A stretch of 64,000 nucleotides of DNA from Diprion similis (taxonomy: Eukaryota > Arthropoda > Insecta > Hymenoptera > Diprionidae): the NCBI RefSeq assembly GCF_021155765.1, contig NC_060116.1:14401084-14465083 (forward strand). The letters run 5' to 3'. The position numbers and the translations under genes are program-made. Below, in pieces: positions 37,748 through 49,400 of the stretch (positions are counted from its first letter, which is position 1; each line of letters starts with the position of its first letter). Under the pieces are notes generated by a model. The model saw nothing but the letters and a program-made list of their open reading frames with translations, was not told the origin of the DNA and did not search any database.

Positions 37748-39015
37748 ATGTGGAAATGCTTTAGTTCTTTTCTCGTGCTGAGTATTATATTTTTCGAATA
37801 TTCGAGCGGACTTTATTTCCACATTGGGGAAACCGAGAGAAAATGTTTCATCGAAGAAATACCCGACGACACTACCGTTCTGGGTTCGTAGCAGACAGAT
37901 TTCAACTCGTATTTCTCTTACCACTGCGTTCAAACGTCTTTGAATTCGCGCAAAACACGTTTTTCCATTCATTCTTTCCCTCTATAGGCTATTTACAGCG
38001 ATTTTTCCAGTTTTCTTAAACCTTAACCTAACCTAACTTGAACTAACCTCGTTAGCATTTAGGAGCGAAGTTTTTCTTGTCTGAAATTTAAAAGCAGTTG
38101 ACTTCATTTTGATTATCTCATATCTTTTGTAACGCCACATTATAATCAACGGGTTTGCCTTAGCTTTCTAATTTGACGTTTACGTCTATTTCACCTTTAC
38201 CAAATTAACTTGCCTTCTTTTATTCTTAGTGAACTACAAAGTCGAACTGTACGATCCAAGGAGCGGTGGATTCATGCCTAGCAGTCCTGGTATAGGAATG
38301 CACGTCGAGGTCCGAGACGTCGATGACAAAATGATATTGTCGAGGGTCTACAGCTCCGAGGGACGTATATCGTTTACTTCTCACACGCCTGGAGAACACG
38401 TCATATGTTTGTACTCGAACAGTTCTGCCTGGTTCAGCGGTGGTCAGTTGGTGAGATTCGAATCTTTTGTTACTTTTTCCAACGCTTGAATGAATATGTA
38501 GTGCAAACTACTGTAACAGAATAACGAGCCATTCAGTATCGGTATGTTCATAAATATAACATTTCAAGCTGCTATATTGTAGTCGCCTTAATTACCAATG
38601 GGTTATTCATTTTGCAGAGAGTTCATCTGGACATACAGGTTGGGGAGCACGCTATCGATTACGCTAACGTCGCACAGAAGGAAAAGCTGTCCGAACTACA
38701 GCTCAGACTTCGTCAGTTGCTCAGCCAGGTCGAGCAAATAACAAAGGAACAGAATTATCAGAGGGTAATTGACACTGAGAAAATCCACATTCTGATTACT
38801 TTAATTCAATGATATTATTCAGTCTTAGGATAGTTGTTTAAACCTTAAAATGTTTAATGTTTCAGTATCGTGAAGAAAGGTTCAGACAGACGTCGGAAAG
38901 TACGAATCAACGCGTCCTGTGGTGGTCGCTTGCTCAGACAGCAATTCTCCTAGCAATGGGCGCATGGCAGATGAAACATCTGAAAGGATTCTTCGAGGCA
39001 AAGAAATTGGTCTAA
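37748..39015 (+). CDS. eca: p24 family cargo receptor, TMED4/TMED9 (alpha) type, Drosophila eclair-like
   Basis: Four exons, 37748-37883, 38230-38450, 38618-38764 and 38866-39015, all with GT-AG junctions and matching phases, encode 217 residues. A signal peptide covers about 1-21, and the mature protein begins [13 protein letters not shown]. The GOLD domain has its paired cysteines at C33 and C105 and a possible N-glycosylation site at N109. A coiled coil (about 140-168, [17 protein letters not shown]) is followed by one transmembrane helix (about 185-203). The 14-residue cytoplasmic tail carries FF at 210-211 (COPII binding) and ends KKLV, a KKXX COPI retrieval signal. p24 proteins cycle between ER and Golgi as hetero-oligomers and help select cargo, notably GPI-anchored proteins. 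The exon 3 and 4 sequence is nearly the vertebrate TMED9 sequence, so the subfamily call is strong. The gene is head-to-head with DDRGK1. Confidence 0.96.
38024..38037. repeat. Short TTAGG-like (CCTAA) run in an intron
   Basis: About two and a half CCTAA units lie in the first intron of the p24 gene. TTAGG is the usual insect telomere repeat, but this run is too short to mean more than a common genomic motif. Confidence 0.5.
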
Positions 39016-39070
39016 AAGAATCCGTGTATCTGTACATGTATCATCGAAATATCGTGCATCTGTCGCGGTG

Positions 39071-39076
39071 AATAAA
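39071..39076 (+). terminator. Poly(A) signal of the p24 gene
   Basis: A canonical AATAAA lies 55 bases after the p24 stop codon, a typical distance for a short insect 3' UTR. Confidence 0.75.
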
Positions 39077-40965
39077 ATACAATTTGTTATCATTTTTCAA
39101 CATAAAATTTCAACACATTGGGTCTGATTATTGTTTGGTAAATATACACATCAATATTTTACCTCTGTAGTCACCGGCGACGTTACCGAGGTCCACGTAT
39201 AATACCCAAGTATATTTTTCGATCATGTTGATATTAATCAACTTACTTTCACTATCAATATTGGGAAATATTGTAATATCAGTTAATCCGCAACTGTGTA
39301 TACCATTTAAATGTTTATAATAAAATTATCTATTTATAAGGTAAAGGTGAGAAATTCTCTATCAGTTTTTACCAATTATTTGCCCTTAATCCTGCATCGT
39401 GTCTTGACTCAGAAAACGGGTACCTTCCATGCAGGTTGCATATAGTAAGGCGGATTTCGCATAAAAATTAACCGACCAAGTAACAAGAATAACAAACGTT
39501 CGTTGATAATTAGAAAGAACGTTTCACTCCGTTATTAATGAAAAATTGTCGTCGTTTAGTGTTTTAAAATGTGCTGGAACGTCTCATTATAGTTGGACAT
39601 CGTATGAGATGTGACAAAGCGTAATTCTTCACGTTTGTGTTCGACGTTGTTCAGAAATCTAGCATAAACTACAAATTACATTTGCCTTGAACGTCCGAGT
39701 GTCCTGCTCCTTTTAGCCGCGACGTCTTCTTATTAGCACTACTTAGCGAGTTTATACCAGATTTGTTTAACGCCGACGATAATTGCGACGCAATATCATG
39801 CTTGATTAACAGCCTCCGCGTATACGAAAATGCGAAATTTAATTATCCCTCAACGAGCACAGCTATCGCGTTCTGTATTTACCATAAGCATGGTACATGT
39901 CACATGTGTTAATGTTTATTTTGAGCACCTTATGATCCGATAATGTCGTCCTATCTGCTTGCTTATAGCGTAGAGGAAGGCCGGCTTGAATATCCGTGGA
40001 AAACTGTGTCAAGAGTAAGAAAAACCTGACCGTTAAACGGCGCAGTTATCCAAATATTATTAACTATATGTGATATGTCGTATTATTTCGTAATTTATTG
40101 AACTCTGTGTGCACAACAATTCTTTTGATTCACCGACCGCAAGGTGTCTGAAAGAAATTTAAGGATGTTTGATATGAACTAAAAAAAATTTATATGAAAC
40201 ATATGTCGTACCTTGTCAGTTCTTCTTGGTTTCCAAACACGATGACTGCAATTACATACCTATAAATACATCTTTGTACCAGTTTTTGCGACTGTCGGAA
40301 TACTTACGTCACGTTCGTCGCCAGAGGGTGGTGATCGTGTATTTTGAATTTTTGGTAATTTTCTTCACATTTTCAAAATTGAAAACACGAAATTATGCCA
40401 ATCTAATTAGTTTGGTCGCAGGTCTAGTTGGATACATTTGGAAGCTCGAGTTATAGGTCATGTGTAAAAAAAGTAACGCGCTCTGATAGTACAACTAATC
40501 TTGTAATAATATCACTTAGTTTGTACAGTTGCTAACGTTTTGCTTTACGTGTAAATAACAATGGATTGTTGGTCTTGGGTAGTTACACATATTTATAATT
40601 TTAACGTAAACAGTTAATAAGGCTAAACTTAGTAATCAATGCAGATAGCAAAATGAATAATCATTTGTGAAGTAGAACGCTGGTGCTTAGTGTAAACGGT
40701 GAATTATTTTAATTGCCAATCGGCAATTCATTTGGAGTGTATCGCTAAACATTATTTCTCGTGATAATTATAAGTCAGCAAGGTTCATCGCTGACTGCAA
40801 AAAATCTTTTTGTTTCCGCAACAGGTAGTCGGTATAAACTCTGTGCGAAGATTGCGCCATTACCACAATAACCTGCCTTAAGTAAACCTATACATTAATG
40901 TGCAACATATATATATATATATATATATCACAAGTAAAACCTACATGGCAGGTGGATTTATAATC

Positions 40966-40969
<4 letters not shown>

Positions 40970-41034
<65 letters not shown>
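40970..41034. repeat. (TA)n microsatellite
   Basis: More than 30 TA dinucleotides in an unbroken run, ending where the palindrome begins. A shorter TA run lies just upstream, at about 40,909-40,928. Confidence 0.95.
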
Positions 41035-41038
<4 letters not shown>

Positions 41039-41112
41039 ATTTCAGAGACATCGAGATGGGTGCATGAATATATATATATTCATGCACCCATCTCGATGTC
41101 TCTGAAATCAAA
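41035..41112. repeat. Perfect 78-bp palindrome with no spacer
   Basis: Two 39-base arms are exact reverse complements (left arm starts TTTGATTTCAGAGACATCGA, right arm ends TCTGAAATCAAA) and meet inside an ATATAT centre with no loop. The arms contain ordinary mixed sequence, so this is not just TA repeat self-complementarity. It could form a cruciform, or a hairpin in RNA. Confidence 0.95.
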
Positions 41113-41286
41113 GATTGTAGGTAAACAAGTACCTATAGTTAATTATACGTGTATGAGGCAGGCTGGTAATCATTGAGGATAAATTTTAACAGAGATACTG
41201 ATATCTGCCCGGCAGATGATAACAAAAGCCCAAAAAATATGTGTGGATGCAGTTGCACCCGGTTTTCGGTTATACAATAAGCAAGG

Positions 41287-41617
41287 ATGTCAGTAGGGTC
41301 TGGAAGAGGACGAATTGATATCAATAGTGACCAGCTTCTATTGTCACGAGAAAAGCGGTTACGGGTCATAGAGAAAGAGAAGTTCAATATAACATTACTT
41401 GAATTTTTATCGTCAGCTGACTCTCTTATCAGTCACATGGTGTGTCGATTCGTTTTGCTCTCCCTGCTATGTTTTGCGCTGAGTCGAGTTGTTACACCAG
41501 ATCTAGTCCAGCTTTATTTTCACGTTTCTTCGTCACATAAGGAACAGGCTGAAACCTTAAGTCGTCTTCGTAGTGAACTCGATTCACTTTTCCATTTTCC
41601 CATCAATGCCTGTAGCG
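41287..41617 (+). CDS. Orphan exon-like ORF with a hydrophobic segment
   Basis: An open frame starts at ATG 41287 and runs 110 codons to a strong donor (AGCG, then GTAAGT) at 41,617/41,618, ending in phase 1. The first 55 residues are charged. A second in-frame Met starts MVCRFVLLSLLCFALSR, which looks like a signal peptide or signal anchor, followed by a polar, helix-prone stretch (EQAETLSRLRSELDSLF). I do not recognise it. The next phase-compatible exon is not obvious: the GH31 exon at 46,230 starts in phase 0 and so does not fit, while 49,543 would fit the phase. It may be an unrelated small gene, an alternative exon, or chance. Confidence 0.25.
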
Positions 41618-43420
41618 GTAAGTAATCCAAATCATTAGACGGTCTACAGTTGGAGCGAAGAACAATTGACCACACTCTACAAGTTGACGTAATTTTTACC
41701 GAGCAATAGCTGAAACCTTAAATTACTTCCGGTACAGGTATTTCAATAGTTCCTAGTCGGCAGCAATTATAGGCTCATTTAGTACTCACTTATTGCTCTG
41801 CTTTGTCTAATAATGACGAGCTCACTTTTCTTCTCTGGCATTTGGATCGGTGGTTCAGGTGTCACGTCGACCGACCGTCAGACTAGGATCTAGGTTCTAT
41901 TTCAATAGCGATAAAATATCACTCACACTTCTTGAATGCCGTATTTTTTCTAGTATTTCAAAACTCACAAGCCTCGACGAGCTGTAAAATGTCACAGACT
42001 TTCTCAAAAATGATACACGGTTAATGATGGATTAATTGATAAGTATATACGAAACCAAGGACCAGATCAACTTGCACCCTCAAAAATTGATTAATTTCAC
42101 AAGTAAGCCGCGCTGCTTAACAGACTAGGATTAAAATTCTATGTGTCATTCCCCGCGAAGAATTTTGTATGATTAGATACACTGATTTAGAAAATATCAA
42201 AATCGTTTATTCGTGGATAGTTTTTATCGACTGATTCTACTGTTCCATCCAAATTCAACTTTTCCATATCTACTAAACCGGTTTACAGGCAACTTCAAAA
42301 TCTCTACGTCTCAACAATTAACACCTTAGACTTTGCAAAATCTTCTCGACTGTCTTGCAGTGACGCAGGTCACTTCACCACGCTTCGAAACCAACCTCAT
42401 TAACAGCGATGTAACTATCATCGTTATTTCCCAAAGAATAGACCTCTTTGAAACGTTGTCACCTATTTAACAACTATTCACAGATTGTTCACGTGTCTTA
42501 TTGAAATTTTAATGAAAGCACCTCCACCTTAATTTTTCTCTTAAAAAATTCCGAACCACAGAGCCAGCATGCCATGGTGTGGTCATGTGATGAAAAAATG
42601 GACACACGTATCCGCATGAAATTATAGATCATTCAGGTCTGATCCTGCGTTGATATACACGTATAGTTCAAACTGAGAGATGAAAACAATCTCGTAATCG
42701 AGATGAGACTTGCTTGAAGAAGAAAAAATAAATAAATAAAAAAAATTATACGTCACTACGTCACTTCTTCTGGATCGAGTCTAACAGTGCAGGGGCGCTT
42801 CGTTTACGATCCTTGGCCTGGCTCAGACAACACTGCTTTAGTTTATCGTGAGCACACTGCTCCGGGTTTAAGTTCAAACAGACGTACTAACTCCATGTAC
42901 AATATATATATATATACATATACACATACATACACAAGGTATATAACACTGTACGTATACATATATGCATTAATTAACAAAGAAACGACGAAATACTACG
43001 TAAGAGGTATGTACCTGGCTGACTCAGGTCTTCGGTTTGAATATCGCTTAACAGATCTTACCTTCCTACTGATCTCACAAACGTAACCCACCTAGATCCG
43101 ATCCGGTGGTGGCGTCGCCGCCGAGGAAGGTGGAGACGTTGGAGAACAAGGGGGCATGTAGGCGTCGGGGGGGACTAGGTACGAAGATATCGTTAAGTGG
43201 CTGCCGATACAAGACCCGCGGTCTTTGGATCAGTGCATATCTACCTGTCCGCGGAGTTGGCCATTATTCAAATAGTGGATGTGGCCCTCCGTTAGTTTCG
43301 ATCTACTTTGCTGAAAGAAAATCTCACCGTAATTGTAAACGGTGCCTTTTTTACTTTAAATCGATATCGTGAACACTGCAACTTGTGCGATAAACTTCCC
43401 TGAAATTATTCTAGTGCACT

Positions 43421-46400
43421 ATGGATAGGATTAAGCGCAGGAGGAGAAAGGCGAAGAAGCCAAAGGTATACTTCATGTACTCGTCGAAATGCGGTTTGGA
43501 TATTTGAGAAACACTTTTCCACTGCTTCTTCCAAGTCCGAATATTTCTGTCAATGGACATTCGGTTAATTTTCTTTTTTTTTGTGAACCGTTGTGGCACC
43601 GTGAAGCTCGTAAGGGTTGATTGTATTTTTTACATATTAAAGGAATGCAGGTCGATGATATTTCCAGCAATTGTAGATTAATCTTCAGCCCAAAAATTTG
43701 AAGTTTTATACCGCTTTCACCGAGAAGTGATTTGAGTTTGTTTTCGCTAGATTGAGACAAGAAGATCAACGCTGAGTAATCAATATTTATTCAATAGCCA
43801 CGTTTTATTGCGATAACTAGGGTACAGAGTCTGGTTTTTCTCAACTACCTGTACGACATCAAGAAATCAGAGATTAACCGTGAAGTTGAGCGTTTCTAAT
43901 TTATTGGATTTTTGATTTTTGCAAAATTTATCTTGATTTTATGCCACGCTGATACAAAGCGGATTTGAAATTGGAGCTACGAGAGAGATGTCCGCGATTA
44001 ATAATCAATAAAGACCTGATAACTTTCACGTTACTATTATACTAGAGAATATTTTTGGCTACAAGCATATCTCGATTCAAGATTAGCGCGTAGACACTGA
44101 TCACAAGTTTTAGAATTCCGCGTACACACCTCTGAGTTTCGAAAACATCGCGTTCCTGATTTATCAGTGAAGGTTGAATTCAATCTTCATGCGTTATCAG
44201 TTGGCATTATTTGGAAAAGCCTTGGTTAAAAACTGGGAGGAGAAGCCTTTCACGTGAAACAGTAAACTCGTTATTGTTGTAATTTAGAAATATGTATTTG
44301 CGATACATGAATTATTTATTGCAATAGGTTTAAGATCATATTTCACTAGAAATACCTGTCTATTCTTATTGAGTACCGTTGGCAGTTAAAAACTCGATAA
44401 TCATACTTTGAGCCGGTGTCTAAATCACTAAATAACTTAATCCAGGCTCATCGACAGGTTTCGATAAGGAATAACAAATAAATCGCTCACTGTGACTCGA
44501 GTCACGAGGTTCGAGTAATTCACCATCAGTTTCAGCTGAGGCCAGACAATGATTGTTTCACGCTTAATTTCACTCGCGCAGCTTCTCCCAGAGATATATT
44601 ATTATAACGTAATTAGGAACAATACGCGGTTGAAGAGCTTATTTATCGCACAAGCAACACAACATCGTTTTTCAATTTGACAGACACGCGGTGCTGCAAT
44701 TTAACGCTCTAGACTTGCTGAGTTGCTGATACTCACCGTAATTCAGAGCCCTCTTTCAAATAATATACTGTTTTCAAAATTTCACGCCTGATGAAAGGAT
44801 TCATATTCTCGCTGAAAGAAAACAGCTGAATAAACATGTATCACTAACAGCTCTTCTGAATGACTTGATGTAAATCTAGGGAATCGAAATTAGATGTCAC
44901 CTAAAATAATTTGCATTTTCGAATTGGGAAGTCGATGAGTTATCCAGCTTTTCCAGTTATCCAAAGAAATGCTTACCGATTCATTGTAGCACCGTAAGTC
45001 ACTCTTGAGTGTTCAAGTAAATATCGTGACATTTTTTAGATATGGCCTGAATTAAATTTTGTTTTCCGAACATAAAATTCATACTATATACATTACCTGG
45101 TGATGAAGTCCTAATATTGGTTCAAATTTAATTTCGTTCGCCTTTCACTCGCGCCCTGACTCTCTTCAGTTTGTTATAATGTACACTGAACATAAGTTTT
45201 GAAATGGTGTAAATAAAAAAAGAGCCTAAAAAATTTACCACAACGTTCATTGCATTTTTGCGAATTATATACGAATCTTGTTTACTTCTTCGATCGTGGT
45301 GTAATCATACTTAAACAAGCCGTTTATTTGCCTGGAAATCGCTAAACTCACATGCTAATGCGCAAACATCAATCAAAGAGGAACGCAAAAATTTTGGTCA
45401 ACAGTGATTAACTTCGAGCTGTAATTAATATCGAGCTGCAGTTTGTTGTTACAATTTTACGCACAGTAATAGGTAGTGAGTTACGTAATCGTAACTCTGT
45501 ATCAAGTGCTGTATGTTGATTATGCATGTGTACAACTGTTTAACATCCGTGTTATTTACTGCCGCTTATCCGCAGCAATGCGGAAAACTGAAAAGTGACT
45601 CGTCCGCAGAAACTTATTTTTCTTGCATCATTTACATCCTATCCTCAGAATCGATTGTCCAATGTATCTGAAGCAATCCGTTAACAAATCTTAATTATAT
45701 CCCGTATTTACGTGCAGGACATTCACAACGATCCTAACCCATTTGTAATTTTTATCTTTCGAACTCACGATCATAATCTGCAGCGTTATCTGACTTTTAT
45801 TTCGATGATTACCGGCCCCTCTCATCAACGCGACGGAATTACAGTCTGGACAAATTCTAACACGGTCTAATAAACTAAATCGCAAAGCATATATCTGTTC
45901 GACGAACTACTTTAGAACGAATGTCATGAATTTCATTAAAAGTTTGAAAAAGAAACTCAGAAATTTTTACGCCAATTGCAAGAAGTCGTATGTCAGAATT
46001 GAAAATTAACTGCAAAACTGCTTACCTTTTTCCCAAAATAATTCCTATACCGTACCAAGTATCCTGGGCTTCTCGCCCAGCGCGTGGGCGAGCTTTTACG
46101 AGCTTAGCCGCTTTCAGACAGCTGGAGTTTCCTGCATGCGAGGCCCGGCTAATCAAGCTCAATAGACAGACTCGCACACACCGATGCACAGATATTCTGT
46201 AGCCTTGTCCCTCTCAATTCATTGCACAGAAGCTGCTGCTGTCCACCGTCGATCCGTGGGATGTTCAAGTGGCCAGTTTCGAGCCGGAGGGACTAGCTCA
46301 ACGTCGTGGAGTGTCCCTGTCCTCCATCGTGACAAGTCCGGACACCCAGCCACCGTCGAGCAGAGTACTTCGTACACCTTCGCCTTGGTACAAACCCGGG

Positions 46401-49400
46401 ACAAATTCTCCAGCTCCAAACACCGCTGATACAGATCAAGGCGCCTTGACCAGCCCCGAGTGGCCTCTTCCTTGGTACAAGCCCCTGAGGTGAGCGAAGA
46501 CGAAGGTCTTGTCTAGAGACGACTTAAAAAAGCTTGACGCATTTTCGCACCCCCAATTAGGTCGTCGACCCTCGACACACCCCGAGGCTCGACGCAATCT
46601 GTACCGCCACTGAAACCTCCTCGGAGCAGAGTGAATTCGCGGGGAAAATCGACGGACTCGGTGGACAATGAAATCGGTTCAAAAATTGACGGGAATTTTA
46701 CTCCGAGTGGGGTAAAAGTACCCATCGTACAGTTTCATCTCGAGGATGAAAAAATCCCTCCGGCTAAAGCGAATGGGATTCAGTTCGACGGAAGGGAAAA
46801 AACCTTCATACCTCTACCTAAAATCGTCGTAAGCGAAGACGGTGATACCGAGGACTCGTCAAAGGTCAAGGAAAATCGGATCTCTTCGAACAGTTCGATC
46901 AACCTGACCAACGGTACTTCGGAAACTGATAGTGCATATGGTTCGAAAAATCCGGAAAAACATCCTTTGTCGATCGTTCAAGAGAAGGACAGGACCTCGG
47001 TTGAATCTATCGTCGAGGATCTCGTCAAGACCAGGTAGCCGATTACTAGCTTTATGGTTTCGGCGAAGTAATGCCTATAAATATTCTGGGGCACCGTTAA
47101 TTGATAGATAAACTTTTGCAGGTACAGTCCGCAGACTGCTAGACAAAGGAGACTCCATAGATCGTCACCACGAAGCTCGTCAGTCCACGAGAGCGAGGCA
47201 CAAACTGACAACGGTGAGTTAGAAATAATAGTTAACCGTTATTCAAATTCGTCGTAAAAATAAAACATCCGAACTACCGTATAATAGTTTCGAGTAGATC
47301 ATTAAAACGCGAGCTCTGACGGAGATTACTTTTTATGTTAGCCAACGCGTGACGGGGTTGGGCTTAAATCCAACAGTAGTATCGTCAAGTCGGTATCATA
47401 GCCAGATCCTCCGGTAACTTGGGATTATTTGGATTGTTCAGGATCAGCCAGTTTGCCAACCACAGAATAGGGTCGGCTGGTTTTCGCTTACAGCACTGTG
47501 AACCAACGAGCACTGAGTGTAATAGGTCGGCGTCTGAAAGTCGAGTGATAAACTCACCAAGGTTAGTCCCTCGAGCAGGACGTTATTGATCACTTCCCAA
47601 AGGTAGTCTGCCGCCATTTCACCCTTCAGAAGTGGTTCTATGATAACTGAAATTGAATTCGTAGCCAATTAGGGTAAGCCCGACATTCACAGACCAGAGA
47701 AAAACCAAACTCACACTCCGGGAAAAAGAAGTGAATTTCTCGTTCGGCTTGCTCTCGGCTCGCACTTCCGTGAACGGCGTTCTTGAAGTCTTCGTCACGC
47801 CGACCAAACCTGGCTCGGATACTGTCAGGGTAATAGAGTCGAGCTTCGGTGACCTGGGGTCAAAACAAACTCCAGAAAACCTTACATCCCCAAAGGGTAC
47901 GATCTCCACTCACCTTTGTCGGTCCCATCACGTGTCGCCAGTCCTGAATTCCATCTTGCTTGGCTAAAACCATGACGATTATCGGAGCTGACGACATGTA
48001 GGCGACGAGGTGAGCGAAGTTTATCTGCCCGTAGCAGTCCGTGTAAAAGTCTGAGGTCTGTTCGGGTGTCAGCTGGAGCCACCGAGTCTGATAGATCTCG
48101 AAGCCTTCCTCCAGGATTCGGTCCTCAATTTCGCTGCGACAGGCGACAGCCTCCGGCTTGATGATAGCCAAGGTGCACTCGACGTCTGGCTCTGTTTCTT
48201 CTTCCTCTTCCCCAGGCTCGCAAGGTTTGCAGGGAATTACGGGATACTCCGGAACCTCCTCTTCGCCACAGAGGAACTCGTAATCTTGAGAATTGACGAA
48301 CTCGTACTAGAACCGAGAAGAATAAATGTGGAGAACTGGCGTGGATTTTAATCCGTGGGAGAAATTCGTTTCCAATTACTTCTCTAGTCGAGTCACTCGA
48401 GCACTCGGAGCTCGGCGGTTTTGGCGTTTCTTCTATTCCCATGTCGTCGTCTTTCGCAGGGGGTTCAAGGAGGCTCATCATCTTCCAGTTTCCAGGATCT
48501 CCGGGGTCCTGGGAGCCCTTGCATTTTTCGAAGGTCTGGACTTGACTCCCAGCGCAAGTATTTCCAGTGTCCGAATCACCGTCGTCCTGGTCTTGAGGAC
48601 AGTCGCACATTGCGCTCGGGATGGTAATCGATCAATTCTTTACATGCGAGATAACGTGCGACTTGACGTGCCAAAATGAAATGTCAGAGTGACAGGCCGA
48701 CTTCGAAACGTTGTATTGCATTATTCGATGATCTGGAAAACAGAGGGCAACCGATCGGAGCGTTTTTCTCTTTTTGCAAAAGAGAGTCAGCCGCCGCTAT
48801 TGGAGATTGTACATACAATCCGATTCTTGAACCAGTGCATCGTATTGAATTCCATCTAGTTTTAATAAGCTCCATCCTGTCCTCGTATCTCCGTCTCTCC
48901 ACACTTATTCTAAGTAATATCTGCCTACTGCGCAGATCTATGTAACATTGAATTAATATCCCGCAGGCAGTTTACAGCTGTATTTACCGGTGCATCGCGG
49001 TATTTAACTTCAAAGAATTCAATTGGTAATAATTATTTTTTCATTTCAAATGCGAATACTCGCAGTGTACCTAACGCCAGAGTGAATAGCTAGCTGCAGG
49101 AGTCTGAAATTCGTTAACGACGGCTTATTGCCGTTGGTTTTATTTTCGGAAAATCGTTTACACGTTGATAAGCCGCGTTTCCCCTCGCATTTATTGCCTC
49201 GCAGACAAATTTACCGTAAATTTATTGTTAGTTTACGAATTAGACTCGGAAAATATTACACAACGTTATGCACACGACCGTGTCATGGTATTATTATTGT
49301 AGACTCGACAATTTGTCAACAGTTATAGTACCGACACCGTCGCTTCTTTGCCTTTATTGTTTTATGACTAAGTTTTTACACTAAATGTTTACTACAAATT

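Larger units (their letters stand above)
39080..43420. other. Non-coding region upstream of the GH31 gene
   Basis: Apart from the TA tract, the palindrome and one exon-like ORF listed separately, I see no coding sequence here. The last 350 bp (about 43,085-43,210) has a locally GC-rich stretch that may be part of the promoter or 5' UTR of the GH31 gene starting at 43,421. Confidence 0.5.

Noticed and set aside
42787..43086. ORF starting after an AG acceptor-like site, phase-compatible with the orphan exon at 41,287; also a B-box-like GTTCAAA suggesting a tRNA-derived element
   Set aside because: The frame runs into a TA/CA microsatellite without a convincing donor, and no tRNA cloverleaf could be drawn. 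Too weak to call.
46184..46429. 81-codon ORF overlapping the second GH31 exon
   Set aside because: It is the shifted frame of a real exon (46,230-46,489); the phase and downstream exons support the other frame.
48326..48679. 117-codon plus-strand ORF
   Set aside because: Shadow of the antisense NME5 first exon.
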